Shown: positions 1 to 8,686, numbered from the stretch's first letter. The stretch: DNA of 36,260 nucleotides from SHZI01 sp031395645 (GCA_031395645.1 JANNJM010000057.1:1-36260); one strand, 5' to 3'. The notes: generated by a model from the letters alone, not told the origin. Made by a program: numbers and translations.

Positions 1-3
1 GGG

Positions 4-44
4 AAATGAGGCATGTCCCCATTTACTGAGGCAGGTCCCCATTT
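4..44 (+). repeat. Two tandem copies of the AAATGAGGCATGTCCCC repeat at the left edge
   Basis: Positions 4-24 read AAATGAGGCATGTCCCCATT plus T. Positions 25-44 carry a variant (ACTGAGGCAGGTCCCCATTT). The same unit recurs in both orientations at 8512-8532 and 8560-8580 and inverted at 36233-36252. The GGG at positions 1-3 also matches the flank of the 8560 copy, so the homology runs off the window edge. This is a dispersed REP-like palindromic family. Such short GGGGACA...TCCCC elements often accompany RAYT (IS200-like, Y1) transposases, but no such gene lies here. I see nothing else in 45-123. Confidence 0.75.
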
Positions 45-123
45 GGGCTACAATTTCGTGGCCGCGGCTATCGGTTGCGGCTTGCGAATGGTCTGACATC
101 TACCTCAAACAAGGGTCCTGACG

Positions 124-999
124 TTGGAGACTCTGCGACTCGTTTATCACACCGCCAAGGTTCGCCTCGGCTTCCTGATCATGGCCTGCGCAATGGCGGG
201 CCTGGCAGTCAGTCCGGCCACCAGCCGGGGTGTGGAGTTGTCCGCCTGGCAGGTTCTTATCCTCGGCGTCGCCACCCTGCTGTCGTCCGCCGCAGCGGGC
301 GCCTTTAACCAGTTGTGGGAGCGGGACCTCGACCGCGACATGCAGCGCACGCGGGAACGGCCCTTTGCGACCGGCCGGTTCGCCGCCACGGGCGCCTGGC
401 ATGCCGGGATCCTGCTGGTGGTCCTGATCTCGGTCGTCAGTGCCGGACTGGCCACCAACGCCACCGCCGCGCTTTACATCTTCCTCGGCGCTTTCACCTA
501 CGGAGTCGTCTACACCGTCTGGCTGAAGCGCCGTACCTGGCTCAACATTGTCGTTGGCGGCCTCGCCGGCAGTTTCGCTGTGCTGGCCGGCGCCGCCGCC
601 GTCGGTGGGGAACTGGAGACTGCCCCGCTGATTCTCGCAGTCGTGCTCTTTCTCTGGACCCCGCCGCATTTCTGGGCGCTGGCATTCGCCTGCAAGAAGG
701 ACTACGCGGCGGCTGGCGTGCCGATGCTGCCCGTCGTCGTCAGCGACGCGGTCTCGACCCGCACCATTCTCGGTCACGCGGTCGCACTCGTAGCGCTGTC
801 GGTGGTGCCGTTCTGGTACGGCATGAGCTGGATCTACCTCGCGAGCGCGCTGGCGGGTGGGGCGTTTTTCCTGCTGGCCAGCTGGCGCCTCGTGCTCCGG
901 CCGACCATTCCGCAGGCCTGGCGCACCTTTGCGGCCTCGATCGTGCAACTTGGCCTGCTGCTGACGGGGGCGATCTTCGACAATCTTCTGCTGGGGTGA
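124..999 (+). CDS. Heme O synthase-like UbiA prenyltransferase (CyoE/CtaB family, divergent)
   Basis: Integral membrane prenyltransferase of 291 aa. CyoE/CtaB enzymes farnesylate heme b to heme o for heme-copper oxidases. The family signature is clear: N62...ERDLDRD...RTRERP at residues 62-80 binds Mg-diphosphate, and LWTPPHFWALA followed by KKDYAAAGVPMLPVV is typical of CyoE. About eight or nine hydrophobic segments are visible. The start is a TTG at 124; an in-frame stop at 94-96 and the absence of an upstream ATG leave TTG (or CTG at 118) as the only full-length choices. Oddities: the usual KPRV near the N-terminus reads AKVRLG, and the conserved PP after LNIVVGGLAG is replaced by FAVLAGAAAV. 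No oxidase subunit, CtaA or Surf1 gene is nearby. The 3' end overlaps the next gene (GTGA), implying translational coupling. Family certain; heme substrate only probable. Confidence 0.8.
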   Translation: METLRLVYHTAKVRLGFLIMACAMAGLAVSPATSRGVELSAWQVLILGVATLLSSAAAGAFNQLWERDLDRDMQRTRERPFATGRFAATGAWHAGILLVVLISVVSAGLATNATAALYIFLGAFTYGVVYTVWLKRRTWLNIVVGGLAGSFAVLAGAAAVGGELETAPLILAVVLFLWTPPHFWALAFACKKDYAAAGVPMLPVVVSDAVSTRTILGHAVALVALSVVPFWYGMSWIYLASALAGGAFFLLASWRLVLRPTIPQAWRTFAASIVQLGLLLTGAIFDNLLLG

Positions 1000-1904
1000 C
1001 GACGATCGGGAAGCGACTCGCCAGTCGATTGCGCAGTCTCGAGCAGGCGCCGTACGCGGGGCTCTTCTGTCTGCTGGTCGTGATCATGGGCCTCGCCCTT
1101 GGTCACTCCTGGCTGGTGCTCCAGCGCCAACTTACGGGCGGCCTGTCCTCCCTCGATACCGTGGTGTCCCTGCTGGAGGGGGCGGTCGGTATTGTGCTGG
1201 TCTGGATCGGCCTGAAGAAGGACGAGAATCAGGCCACGTGGCTCGGCTACATCGGTGCCCAGTTCATCTGGATCGGCTGGTTCGAGTGGACCTGGGAGTA
1301 CTTCAGTCACTGGCTGAAACTTGAGCCTGTCATGGACCGGGGCATGCCGATTCTCAGCCCCGGCCTCCTGATGATCCAGTCCACATCGCTGATCGTGATC
1401 CTGCTGCTGGTCCTCCTTGGCGCGAACAAGGACACGCGCTGCCGCATGTTCATGTGGTTCCACCGGAATCTGCGCCTGCGCCCCGGGCAGCTGACCGCGG
1501 GCTACAAGCGACAACACGCGAGAAACACGGCGCTGGAGACGATCTTTCTCGTCTGGTTTATTTATTTGTGTGCCATCACGATCAACGACCCGCGGCTGAT
1601 CCGTTACGACAGCACGGCGGCGATGGTCATTACGGTGGGCTTCTTGGGCTGGGGGCTTTACCTCGTGCCGAAGCTGGCAAGGATCCGCGGGCTCGGCGCC
1701 GCCCTGCGCTATGCGATTCCGACCGGGAACATTCTCTGGTTGCCGACGGAGGCGTTTTCGCGCTGGGGGCTCTACCCGGAAGTCTGGGTGAGGCCGTCTG
1801 AGTACGCGGGCCTGATGTCGTTGGTGCTCGTCGGGTTCCTGGTCGCGGGTGTTGCTATTTTGCAAAGCCGGGAACTGGATAGCGAGACCCGGAGCGCCCG
1901 CTAG
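996..1904 (+). CDS. Polytopic membrane protein of unknown function coupled to the prenyltransferase
   Basis: The GTG at 996 overlaps the upstream TGA (GTGA), giving a 302 aa protein. The frame stays open far upstream, but that part is a shadow of the prenyltransferase. I count about seven or eight hydrophobic segments, with a cytoplasm-like basic stretch near the middle (FHRNLRLRPGQ... GYKRQHARN). Two tryptophan- and glutamate-rich patches stand out inside or next to membrane segments: FEWTWEYFSHWL and NILWLPTEAFSRWGLYPEVW. I do not recognise the family. The overlap with a UbiA-type prenyltransferase suggests a joint job, such as handling a prenylated product or a membrane partner. A resemblance of the WEYF patch to the catalytic WEF region of small membrane terpene cyclases is only an impression. 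Real gene: likely. Function: unknown. Confidence 0.65.
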   Translation: MTTIGKRLASRLRSLEQAPYAGLFCLLVVIMGLALGHSWLVLQRQLTGGLSSLDTVVSLLEGAVGIVLVWIGLKKDENQATWLGYIGAQFIWIGWFEWTWEYFSHWLKLEPVMDRGMPILSPGLLMIQSTSLIVILLLVLLGANKDTRCRMFMWFHRNLRLRPGQLTAGYKRQHARNTALETIFLVWFIYLCAITINDPRLIRYDSTAAMVITVGFLGWGLYLVPKLARIRGLGAALRYAIPTGNILWLPTEAFSRWGLYPEVWVRPSEYAGLMSLVLVGFLVAGVAILQSRELDSETRSAR

Positions 1905-2010
1905 GGCTCCAGGGCTCTTTGACGACGAGCAAGAGTTGTCGTTACTATCCAACGGGGAGCCGCAATGGGGATTGCGGGCTTCGCGTCTTTTCGGGCACGG
2001 GGGGTGTTCA

Positions 2011-4704
2011 ATGCGCTTACCAAAGATCAGCGGCACACGGGTCGCCGGTTCTGTCATGGCGGCCGCTCTGGTGGCTTTCACGATGGATGCACTGGCTGTC
2101 GACGAGGTCATCGTCACCACCCGCAAGCGGGCGGAAAACCTTCAGAGGGTGCCCATTGCGGTGGACGCCATTTCGGCGGAGGACATCGAGCGCAAGGGCA
2201 TCACGAGCCTCAAGGACCTCGTCAGCCAGTCATCGAGCGTCATTCTCGACCAGGGGTTCGCGCCGCAGGATCAACGGATCGTGATTCGCGGCCTGGCGCC
2301 GACGCGTGGCCGCCAGAACGTGGCCGTGCTCCAGGACGGTATTGAGGTGGGCAGTGAGGCCATTGCAACCTCCGGTGGTTCCCTGCTGATCAATCCACGC
2401 CTGTTCGATCTCGAACGGGTGGAGATCGTCAAGGGTCCCCAGATTGCGCTGTTCGGCCGGTCGGCGTTCGCCGGCGCCATCAACTACATTACCCGCAAGC
2501 CGGACGGCGAATTCCGTGCGCGGGCTGCCACGGATTTTGGCACTGACGGTCAACTGGAACTGTCAGGCGGCGTCGATGGCCCGGTGACCGACAGCATCGC
2601 CGCGGGTCTCCATGGCATGTTCTGGACCCACGATGGGTTCTACACCAACACCCTGACTGGCGACAAGGCAGGAGACTCGAAAGGCAGGAGTCTTGCCGGC
2701 ACCGTCGTCTGGAATATTACGGACAAATTTTCCGCCACGACCAGACTGGAGAACCTGAACGACGAGTTCGGCGTAACACCCTATGCCGTGATGCGCTTCA
2801 ACGCAGACTTTGATGTGCCGCTGGAGGCCCGCTCACCGTTCGACCCGGACGGTGCTGGTCCGATCATCGGGTTTGGGCCGCTGACGACCGCCACCACCGT
2901 GCAGGGCGTCCGTGGCGATACCCCCGGTGCAGACGACCTCGTGCTCGCGATGAGCGAGGATCCGCGCACCTGCAGTGTGACTGGCGCGCCTGAGTGCAAG
3001 AACTACTCAGGCACCGACCGGGACATCACCCGGGGTACCCTGACTCTGGATTGGGACGCCGGTCCGGTTACGCTCACGTCCCTGACGCATTACGCCGACG
3101 CGCAGACGTTCCAGTTCGAGGGCTCGGAGGACCAGAGCGCCAACAGTGTCCAGCAGATACCGAATAACTTTGGCGGGACCAGTCCGGTTTCGGCGCCTGG
3201 CGAGTTCTGGGTCGACAACGACACGAATCTGTTCAGCCAGGAAATCCGGATCGCCTCCAACGGCGAGGGGCGGATCTCGTGGGTGGCGGGGGCCCTGTTG
3301 TGGCAGGAGAAGGTCGACGTTCTGGACGGTTCCCTCACCTGTTTCAACCTTGCAGGGATAGCCTGCGGGCCAACCCTGGCAGCAATTCTGCCGAATGCGC
3401 CCCTGAATGTACCGGGCGATGGCCTCACGCCGCTGAACGCGGACACGTGGGTGCGCGACACCGACCACTATTCCGTCTATGGCTTGGTCGAGTGGCAATT
3501 CCTTGAACAGTGGAAGCTCACGCTGGAAGGCCGGCAGACGTGGGAAGACCTTGAGGTCAAGGGTCCCGATCAGGACAACGGCCTGTTCTTTACCTCCCCG
3601 CCATTCCCCGGCGGGCCTACCAGCTCCGGGCCCGGTACCTCGGCAGCCACCGGCCTGACGACCGTCTCCAACTCCCGGGGTGGCACGGAAGACGACCAGT
3701 ACTTTGCGCCAAAGGTGACCGTGACCTGGCAGGCGACCCCGGATCAGCTCTACTACTTGTCCTGGGCAGAGTCGTTCAAGCCGAAGGGCATCAGTGCCCT
3801 GCTCGGCGGCACTGGCGCGTTCTTCAACACCGCCTGTGGCGGCGTAACCCAGCCCACTTGCACCGACCCGATCAAGGACTACCGCTTCGACCGGGAAAAG
3901 CTCGACAACTACGAACTGGGCGCGAAGACCAGCTGGCTGGACGGTACCGTGCGGCTGAACGGCGCGTTCTTCTTTCAGGACTTCAAGAACAAGCAGGTCT
4001 CCACCCAGATCACGGATCCCAACACCGGCGTCCTGAGCCCGCGGATCATCAACGCGGGGGCTGCAGAGGTCTATGGCCTGGAACTGGAAGCCACCTGGTT
4101 TGCCAGCGAGCATCTGACGTTCGGCCTGGGCTACACGTGGCTGGATACCGAGTACACCGACTTCAAGGCCAACACCACAGGTGTCGGCACGATCTCCTAC
4201 GTGGGTAATTGCACCATGGGGGCCACGACCGAAGACCTGAACGGCGATGGCAACTTTGTTGACGATCCCAACGCGCCAACCGTCAACGACGCCGGTGAAG
4301 TCATCCGGTTCTGTACCACGGACTACTCTGGAAACGAGCTTGAAGGTGCGCCGGAAAACGCGCTGACCGGTAATGCCCGCTGGCAGGCGCCCCTGGTGGG
4401 TTCCACCGACTACTTCCTGGACGGCGACTTCGAGTTCCAGGACGACCGCTTCGCGAGCGACAAGAACCAGATGGTGTTTCCGGCATTCTGGCTCTTCAAC
4501 TTCCGGGCCGGGATCGTGAATGAAAGCTGGGACGTCATGGCCTACGTCGACAATGCCTTTGACGACGACACGGTCAAGACCGGCTTTGAAGACGGAGACA
4601 TCCCGAAATTCGGTGCGACCTTCCGCTTCCTCAGCCACGGTACGCTGGTGCTACCGGATCCGCGCACCTACGGGATGCGCGTCAACTATCGCTTCGGCAA
4701 GTAG
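2011..4704 (+). CDS. TonB-dependent outer-membrane receptor
   Basis: An 897 aa outer-membrane gated channel powered by TonB/ExbBD. The start is ATG 2011 after a GGGGGT ribosome site; the longer open frame from 1849 has no such site. A signal peptide (MRLPKISG... ALAVD) is followed by a TonB-box-like VDEVIVTTRKR and a plug domain: IRGLAPTRGRQNVAVLQDG, then LFDLERVEIVKGPQIALFGR and AGAINYITRKP. The rest is barrel, with typical late blocks LDNYELGAKTSWLDGTVRLN and AAEVYGLELEATW. It ends YGMRVNYRFGK, so the terminal aromatic is followed by GK. One extracellular-loop-like insert near residue 745 contains DLNGDGNFVDD, which looks calcium-binding. Several cysteines lie in loops. Substrate unknown; the neighbouring lactonase, MFS, DUF1838 and aldehyde dehydrogenase genes suggest an organic nutrient rather than only a siderophore. 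Confidence 0.92.
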   Translation: MRLPKISGTRVAGSVMAAALVAFTMDALAVDEVIVTTRKRAENLQRVPIAVDAISAEDIERKGITSLKDLVSQSSSVILDQGFAPQDQRIVIRGLAPTRGRQNVAVLQDGIEVGSEAIATSGGSLLINPRLFDLERVEIVKGPQIALFGRSAFAGAINYITRKPDGEFRARAATDFGTDGQLELSGGVDGPVTDSIAAGLHGMFWTHDGFYTNTLTGDKAGDSKGRSLAGTVVWNITDKFSATTRLENLNDEFGVTPYAVMRFNADFDVPLEARSPFDPDGAGPIIGFGPLTTATTVQGVRGDTPGADDLVLAMSEDPRTCSVTGAPECKNYSGTDRDITRGTLTLDWDAGPVTLTSLTHYADAQTFQFEGSEDQSANSVQQIPNNFGGTSPVSAPGEFWVDNDTNLFSQEIRIASNGEGRISWVAGALLWQEKVDVLDGSLTCFNLAGIACGPTLAAILPNAPLNVPGDGLTPLNADTWVRDTDHYSVYGLVEWQFLEQWKLTLEGRQTWEDLEVKGPDQDNGLFFTSPPFPGGPTSSGPGTSAATGLTTVSNSRGGTEDDQYFAPKVTVTWQATPDQLYYLSWAESFKPKGISALLGGTGAFFNTACGGVTQPTCTDPIKDYRFDREKLDNYELGAKTSWLDGTVRLNGAFFFQDFKNKQVSTQITDPNTGVLSPRIINAGAAEVYGLELEATWFASEHLTFGLGYTWLDTEYTDFKANTTGVGTISYVGNCTMGATTEDLNGDGNFVDDPNAPTVNDAGEVIRFCTTDYSGNELEGAPENALTGNARWQAPLVGSTDYFLDGDFEFQDDRFASDKNQMVFPAFWLFNFRAGIVNESWDVMAYVDNAFDDDTVKTGFEDGDIPKFGATFRFLSHGTLVLPDPRTYGMRVNYRFGK

Positions 4705-4712
4705 GCCTGCCG

Positions 4713-4778
4713 GTAGGAGCGCCTTCAGGCGCGATCTTTATTTGTCGCGCCTGAAGGCGCTCCTACGAGGCGCTCCTA
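4713..4778. repeat. REP palindrome (GTAGGAGCG family) between convergent genes
   Basis: GTAGGAGCGCCTTCAGGCGC plus GA at 4713-4734 is the exact reverse complement of 4745-4766, with a 10-nt loop. Partial tail copies GAGGCGCTCCTAC and AGCGCTCCTGC follow up to about 4790. Related units occur at 11483-11508 and 26276-26297. The element lies between the convergent receptor and lactonase genes, where the hairpin could also stop or stabilise transcripts on both sides. Confidence 0.85.
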
Positions 4779-4808
4779 CAGCGCTCCTGCAAGGCGCTCG
4801 GCCGGCGG

Positions 4809-5891
4809 TCAGGTCTGTTCGCAGACGAGGATCTGCCGGGCCGTGATCGAGCCGATCAGCAGCTTCTTGCCGTAGGTGACGCCGACGCTGCCGGCGGCAA
4901 TCTGCTCGCCGGCATTCAGGTAGATCTCTTCAATCGCGGCGCCGCCGTTGCTGTCCGGGACCACCCGCAGGACCTGCGTGGGTGCCGGTTTGCCGCTGAT
5001 GAAGTGCTGGATCAGCTTCACCGTGTTGGCATGGCCGGTGACCCAGAGGCTGCCGTCGGTGGCCACGTCCACGTTGTCGGGAGACGTCGGGACGGTGATG
5101 CGGGCCGTCTCGGTTAAGGAGCCGTCAGCTGGATTGCGTGCGAGTACGCGCAGGCGCTGGGCCGAGGTTTCGGAAACGTAGAGCGTGTTGCCGTCCGCCG
5201 AGACGTTCATGCCGCCGCCGGAGGCGATGTCGTCCAGCACCACGCGTGCAGTGGTGCCGTCGAAGTAGGTGAGCGGAGAGGCGCCGACGCCGAGCTGTTG
5301 CAGGCCGGCGGCGAGCCCGCCTGTCAGCACCTTGTCGTTCGCCACGTAGAACTGGCGGGGGCCGACGGCGGTCATGTCGTTGGGCGAATTGAACAGGGGG
5401 CTGCCGAACGTCTCCCGGTGCGTGAACTGTCCCGGCAGGACCTCGTCGAAGACTTCCACCAGTTCCGGCTCGATACCCCGGTTCAGCGGATGGTTGATCA
5501 CGAACAGGCTGCGCTTGCCGGCCGGGTCGATGTAGAGGCTCAGGCCGTGGGTGCGCAGGTGCGCCGGCCGGTCGAGCAGCGCGTCCTCCAGCTTGAGCGG
5601 GACGCGATTGAGGTCGAGGCGCATGATCGTGCCCTGGACCGAGCCGACTGCCGTGCCTTCGCCTTTGACCAGCGCCTGCCGGTCCAGATAGGAGACGTAA
5701 ACCAGCCCGCGCTCCTGATCGACCGTCATGTCTTCGGCGCTGGCATCCAGGGGCAGGGACTCGCAGTTGCCGGCAAAGTGGGGCTCGATGGTGCGGAAAG
5801 CGCCGCCGCGGTTCAGTGCGTAGAGGGTACCGAGCCCCGCAACCAGCACGAGGACGCCAATGATCTTGAGCAGCAGCTTGATAAAGCGCAT
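4809..5891 (-). CDS. Paraoxonase-like lactonase/arylesterase (PON family)
   Basis: A 360 aa six-bladed propeller enzyme related to animal PON1-3, which hydrolyse lactones and aryl esters using calcium. By eye most active-site positions align: E53 and D54, H115 (THG), H134 (NHP), N171-D172 (PON1 N168-D169), D and N in SPDNVDV (PON1 D269-N270) and H in GHANTVKL (PON1 H285). C43 and the C-terminal VCEQT cysteine match the PON1 disulfide. The N-terminus is an uncleaved-looking hydrophobic anchor (residues 6-26), as in PON1, so the enzyme probably faces the periplasm. Oddity: the column of the calcium ligand N224 reads G226 (SGGGMNVS). The start ATG at 5891 has AAGG about 10 nt upstream. It is convergent with the receptor gene. 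SMP-30/strictosidine-synthase-like proteins are the alternative, but the PON disulfide and histidines favour PON. Confidence 0.85.
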   Translation of the reverse strand: MRFIKLLLKIIGVLVLVAGLGTLYALNRGGAFRTIEPHFAGNCESLPLDASAEDMTVDQERGLVYVSYLDRQALVKGEGTAVGSVQGTIMRLDLNRVPLKLEDALLDRPAHLRTHGLSLYIDPAGKRSLFVINHPLNRGIEPELVEVFDEVLPGQFTHRETFGSPLFNSPNDMTAVGPRQFYVANDKVLTGGLAAGLQQLGVGASPLTYFDGTTARVVLDDIASGGGMNVSADGNTLYVSETSAQRLRVLARNPADGSLTETARITVPTSPDNVDVATDGSLWVTGHANTVKLIQHFISGKPAPTQVLRVVPDSNGGAAIEEIYLNAGEQIAAGSVGVTYGKKLLIGSITARQILVCEQT

Positions 5892-6060
5892 GGGACGACC
5901 TTGCAGGGCAAAAAGGTACCGGACCTTAGTTTCTTTAGTTGTTCCTGGTCAACCACCGGTTGAATCACCAGACGGATAGACGGGCACTGCCCCTAGTCTC
6001 CGGCACGGCTCCTTGCCACACTCGGCATCCGGGGTTGCCCCGGGCAGGAAGCATCAGAAC

Positions 6061-7452
6061 ATGACTGCACCCAGCATTCCGGAGTCCGCGGATTCCACCT
6101 CGAATCCTGCGAGCGAGGTTGGCCTCTATCGCGTCGGCCCCATCGTCATGCGTTCCGGCGTCACGCGACAGCACCTCTGGACCCTGTTCTTCGTCTCGTT
6201 CTTCAGCATCGCCATGATGAACTCGGTGGGCATCATGCAGGCCTACCTGTTCAACGAGATCCTGAAGATCCCGCCCAACGAGCAGGGATCTCTGACCGGG
6301 ACCCTGCTGGTGGTGCAGGAACTGGTCGTCATCCTGCTGGTGGGTGTGGCCGGCGCTCTCTCGGACCGGGTGGGGCGGCCGCCCGTCTTCGCCACGGGCT
6401 TCCTGCTGCTCGCCCTCGGCTACTGCCTGTACCCGCTGGCCAGCGGCGACCTGGAGACGGTCCGCTGGGAACTGGTCTTCTTCCGGCTCTTCATCGCTTC
6501 CGGCGTGGCCTGCGTCAACGTGATGCTGTCGTCGGTGGCCAACGACTATCCCGTGGACCGGACCCGGGCCAAGACGATTGCCGCCGTCTTCATCTTCAAC
6601 GGCGTGGGGATCGCCAGTCTGCCCCGGCTGGTCGGCGGGCTGCCCCAGATGTTCATCGAGAGGGGCATCGACCCGGTCTGGGCGGGCCGCTACGCCTACT
6701 GGTGCCTGGCGGGAATCTGCGTGATGCTGGCTCTCGTCCTGCTGTGGGGCCTCAAGCCGGGCGCGATGACCAAGTCCAAGGAGCGGGAGCCGCTGCTGGC
6801 CACGCTCAAGGTGGGGCTGGCCGCGGCCCGCATGCCGCGGGTCGCCCTGGGTTACGCTGCTGCCTTCGTGTCCCGCGCCGATCTCGCCGTCGTCAGCCAG
6901 TTTCTTACCCTGTGGCTGGTGCAGGAAGGCATGGCCCAGGGCATGACACCTGCCGAGGCCACGGTCAAGGCGACGACCTTCTATATCGTCATCCAGGCGT
7001 TTGCGCTGCCCTGGGCGGTGGTCTTTGGCATCCTGCTGGACAAGATCGACCGCGTGAAGGGGCTGATGATCGGCATGGGCGTGGCCTTCGTGGGCTACGC
7101 TTCCCTGGGCCTCCTGGAGAACCCGCTGAGTGTGGGGATGTATGTCGCCGCTGCCTTCGTTGGCGCCGGCGAGATGTCGTCCAACATTTCGGCCACCTCG
7201 CTGATTGGCAAGGAGGCGCCGGAACGCGGCCGCGGCGCGGTCCTGGGACTCTTCAGTCTCTTCGGGGCCGTGGGCATCATGGTGGTCGGCGTGGTCGGTG
7301 GCTGGCTCTTTGACAACTGGAAGCCGGTCGGGCCGTTCCTCTACATGGCCGGTTCCAACGCCTTCATGGTCCTGGCAGCCGTTCTGGTCTTCGTCGCCAC
7401 GCGCAGGGCCAGCGGTAACCGAGCGGGAAACCCGGCGGCTACCGGGGCTTGA
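6061..7452 (+). CDS. MFS transporter (paralogue of the one at 10131)
   Basis: A 463 aa major facilitator superfamily carrier of the inner membrane with about 12 hydrophobic segments. Motif A is visible in the first half (GALSDRVGRPPVFATGF). The start is ATG 6061 after AGGAAG; the TTG at 6013 lacks a ribosome site and adds a non-conserved leader. It shares many blocks with the second MFS gene, for example LIGKEAPERGRGAVLGLF against LIGQEAPAASRGAVVGMF, and VFATGFLLLALGYCLYP against VFAVGFIFMGLAYALYP, so the two are duplicates of one subfamily. The DUF1838 gene begins about 40 nt downstream, suggesting one transcript. Substrate and direction are not evident. Confidence 0.88.
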   Translation: MTAPSIPESADSTSNPASEVGLYRVGPIVMRSGVTRQHLWTLFFVSFFSIAMMNSVGIMQAYLFNEILKIPPNEQGSLTGTLLVVQELVVILLVGVAGALSDRVGRPPVFATGFLLLALGYCLYPLASGDLETVRWELVFFRLFIASGVACVNVMLSSVANDYPVDRTRAKTIAAVFIFNGVGIASLPRLVGGLPQMFIERGIDPVWAGRYAYWCLAGICVMLALVLLWGLKPGAMTKSKEREPLLATLKVGLAAARMPRVALGYAAAFVSRADLAVVSQFLTLWLVQEGMAQGMTPAEATVKATTFYIVIQAFALPWAVVFGILLDKIDRVKGLMIGMGVAFVGYASLGLLENPLSVGMYVAAAFVGAGEMSSNISATSLIGKEAPERGRGAVLGLFSLFGAVGIMVVGVVGGWLFDNWKPVGPFLYMAGSNAFMVLAAVLVFVATRRASGNRAGNPAATGA

Positions 7453-7493
7453 TACCATCTAGCTTCTGTTCACGCACTTTGAGGACTGCACCG

Positions 7494-8510
7494 ATGCCGA
7501 CCACCCGCCGGGAATTGCTGAACAACTTTGCCACCGTTGGCCCGCTGGGCGCCCTGTCACTGGGCATGCTCCAGTCCGGTTCGGCTTTCGGGGCCGCGGC
7601 TGCTGGTCCCGGCCCGGCTGGTCTCAGCAAGTACGGCAAGGGTCCCGGCCTCGAAGGCCCCTACCTGGATCTGCGCACCGGCAAAGGCAACAAACTGGCC
7701 TATGCCCGACTCCAGGGCGACCTGGACAACGCGAAGCAGAAGTATTTCTGGTTCAAGGGCTACGTCTCCGGCGTACGGCCCGGCAAGAAGATCGATGACC
7801 TCTGCGGCGCCGAGGGCTTCGGCGCGATTCGCCTGAACCAGTTGCCCGACGGCACAATCCAGCGCATGTGCCGCGAGGTGATCTTCTACACCGACCTCCG
7901 CAGTGGCGAAGTGCTGCAGGAGTGGAAGAACCCCTACCTGAACGAAACGGTGAAGGTGGTCCACGTGGACAACGACCCCTTCAACTATATCATCGAGGAC
8001 TTTTTCCCGGCGCCGCCGTCCTTCGGTGGCCTCAACAAGGAAGCCCCGCCGCCGCGGATTCCCTTTGTTCTGCCGTGGTACCAGCACGGGCCGTGGGCCG
8101 AGATGGAGATTCACATCCACCTCGCGTACCCCAGCGCACTGCAGCCGGCGAAGTGGCCCCGCGAGTCCGCCGGCCCCATCGCCCAGGTGTCGGAGTTCTT
8201 TGCCCATCACGTGCGCGTCGACGATCTGCAGAACGAGAAGCTCACCACCGTGGACTACCGGGGCACCTGGAACCGCATTACCCCCTGGCTGCCCTGGATG
8301 CTCATGGGCCAGATGCCCGGCAATGCCCAGTACAGCTGCTTCATGGGCAATTGCGATGACCTGGAGCAGGTGCTCCACCGGCCCGTGCTCGACTTCGCCG
8401 AGAAGAACTACAAGAAATACTTCAGCGCGCCCGAGAAGTACGAGGCGGTGCGGAGCCTGTCGAGTCTCGAGTACTACGCCGAACAGCAGAAGCCCCAGCC
8501 GCCAAAGTAA
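7494..8510 (+). CDS. DUF1838 family exported protein
   Basis: A 338 aa protein starting at ATG 7494 (MPTTRRELLNNF...). The twin arginine, hydrophobic stretch and AFGAAAA region resemble a Tat signal, so it probably acts in the periplasm. The mature part matches my memory of DUF1838: YFWFKGYVSGVRPG, LCGAEGFGAIRLNQLPDG, REVIFYTDLRSGEVLQEW, NPYLNETVKVVHVDNDPFNY, then a C-terminal half with a GTWNRITPWLPWMLMG block. No catalytic motif is known to me for this family. Members tend to have signal sequences and to lie among transport and catabolic genes, which fits the MFS gene just upstream and the aldehyde dehydrogenase downstream. A long hairpin follows the stop codon after one base. Confidence 0.75.
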   Translation: MPTTRRELLNNFATVGPLGALSLGMLQSGSAFGAAAAGPGPAGLSKYGKGPGLEGPYLDLRTGKGNKLAYARLQGDLDNAKQKYFWFKGYVSGVRPGKKIDDLCGAEGFGAIRLNQLPDGTIQRMCREVIFYTDLRSGEVLQEWKNPYLNETVKVVHVDNDPFNYIIEDFFPAPPSFGGLNKEAPPPRIPFVLPWYQHGPWAEMEIHIHLAYPSALQPAKWPRESAGPIAQVSEFFAHHVRVDDLQNEKLTTVDYRGTWNRITPWLPWMLMGQMPGNAQYSCFMGNCDDLEQVLHRPVLDFAEKNYKKYFSAPEKYEAVRSLSSLEYYAEQQKPQPPK

Positions 8511-8511
8511 G

Positions 8512-8580
8512 AAATGGGGACATGCCTCATTTCCCCGACCCGCAACTGGCGGGCCGGGGAAATGAGGCATGTCCCCATTT
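8512..8580. repeat. 69-nt near-perfect inverted repeat of the AAATGGGGACATGCC family; likely bidirectional terminator
   Basis: Left arm 8512-8543 and right arm 8549-8580 are 32-nt reverse complements with one mismatch (A8538 opposite C8554). The loop is AACTG. Each arm contains the 21-nt unit seen at the window edges plus a GC-rich inner stem (CCCCGACCCGC). The right arm is followed by TT, giving a TTTTT run on the plus strand, and the left side gives CATTTCTTAC on the minus strand. It starts one base after the DUF1838 stop and lies about 100 bp before the aldehyde dehydrogenase, so it may separate the two transcription units. Confidence 0.85.
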
Positions 8581-8686
8581 TTCTCGCCGGTAGGTGGTCG
8601 CTGTGGCAATTCCGCACCCACTGGCCGTTCCTGTCTGCTGCGCTGTGCCCCACAATTAAGTCTGAACTTTCCTGGGTTTCCTGCGT

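Noticed and set aside
124..1904. A cytochrome oxidase biogenesis cluster.
   Set aside because: Apart from the CyoE-like gene no oxidase subunit, CtaA, CtaG or Surf1-like gene was found.
1849..2010. Upstream extension of the TonB-dependent receptor.
   Set aside because: It overlaps the end of the membrane protein gene; ATG 2011 has a GGGGGT site and a signal peptide begins there.
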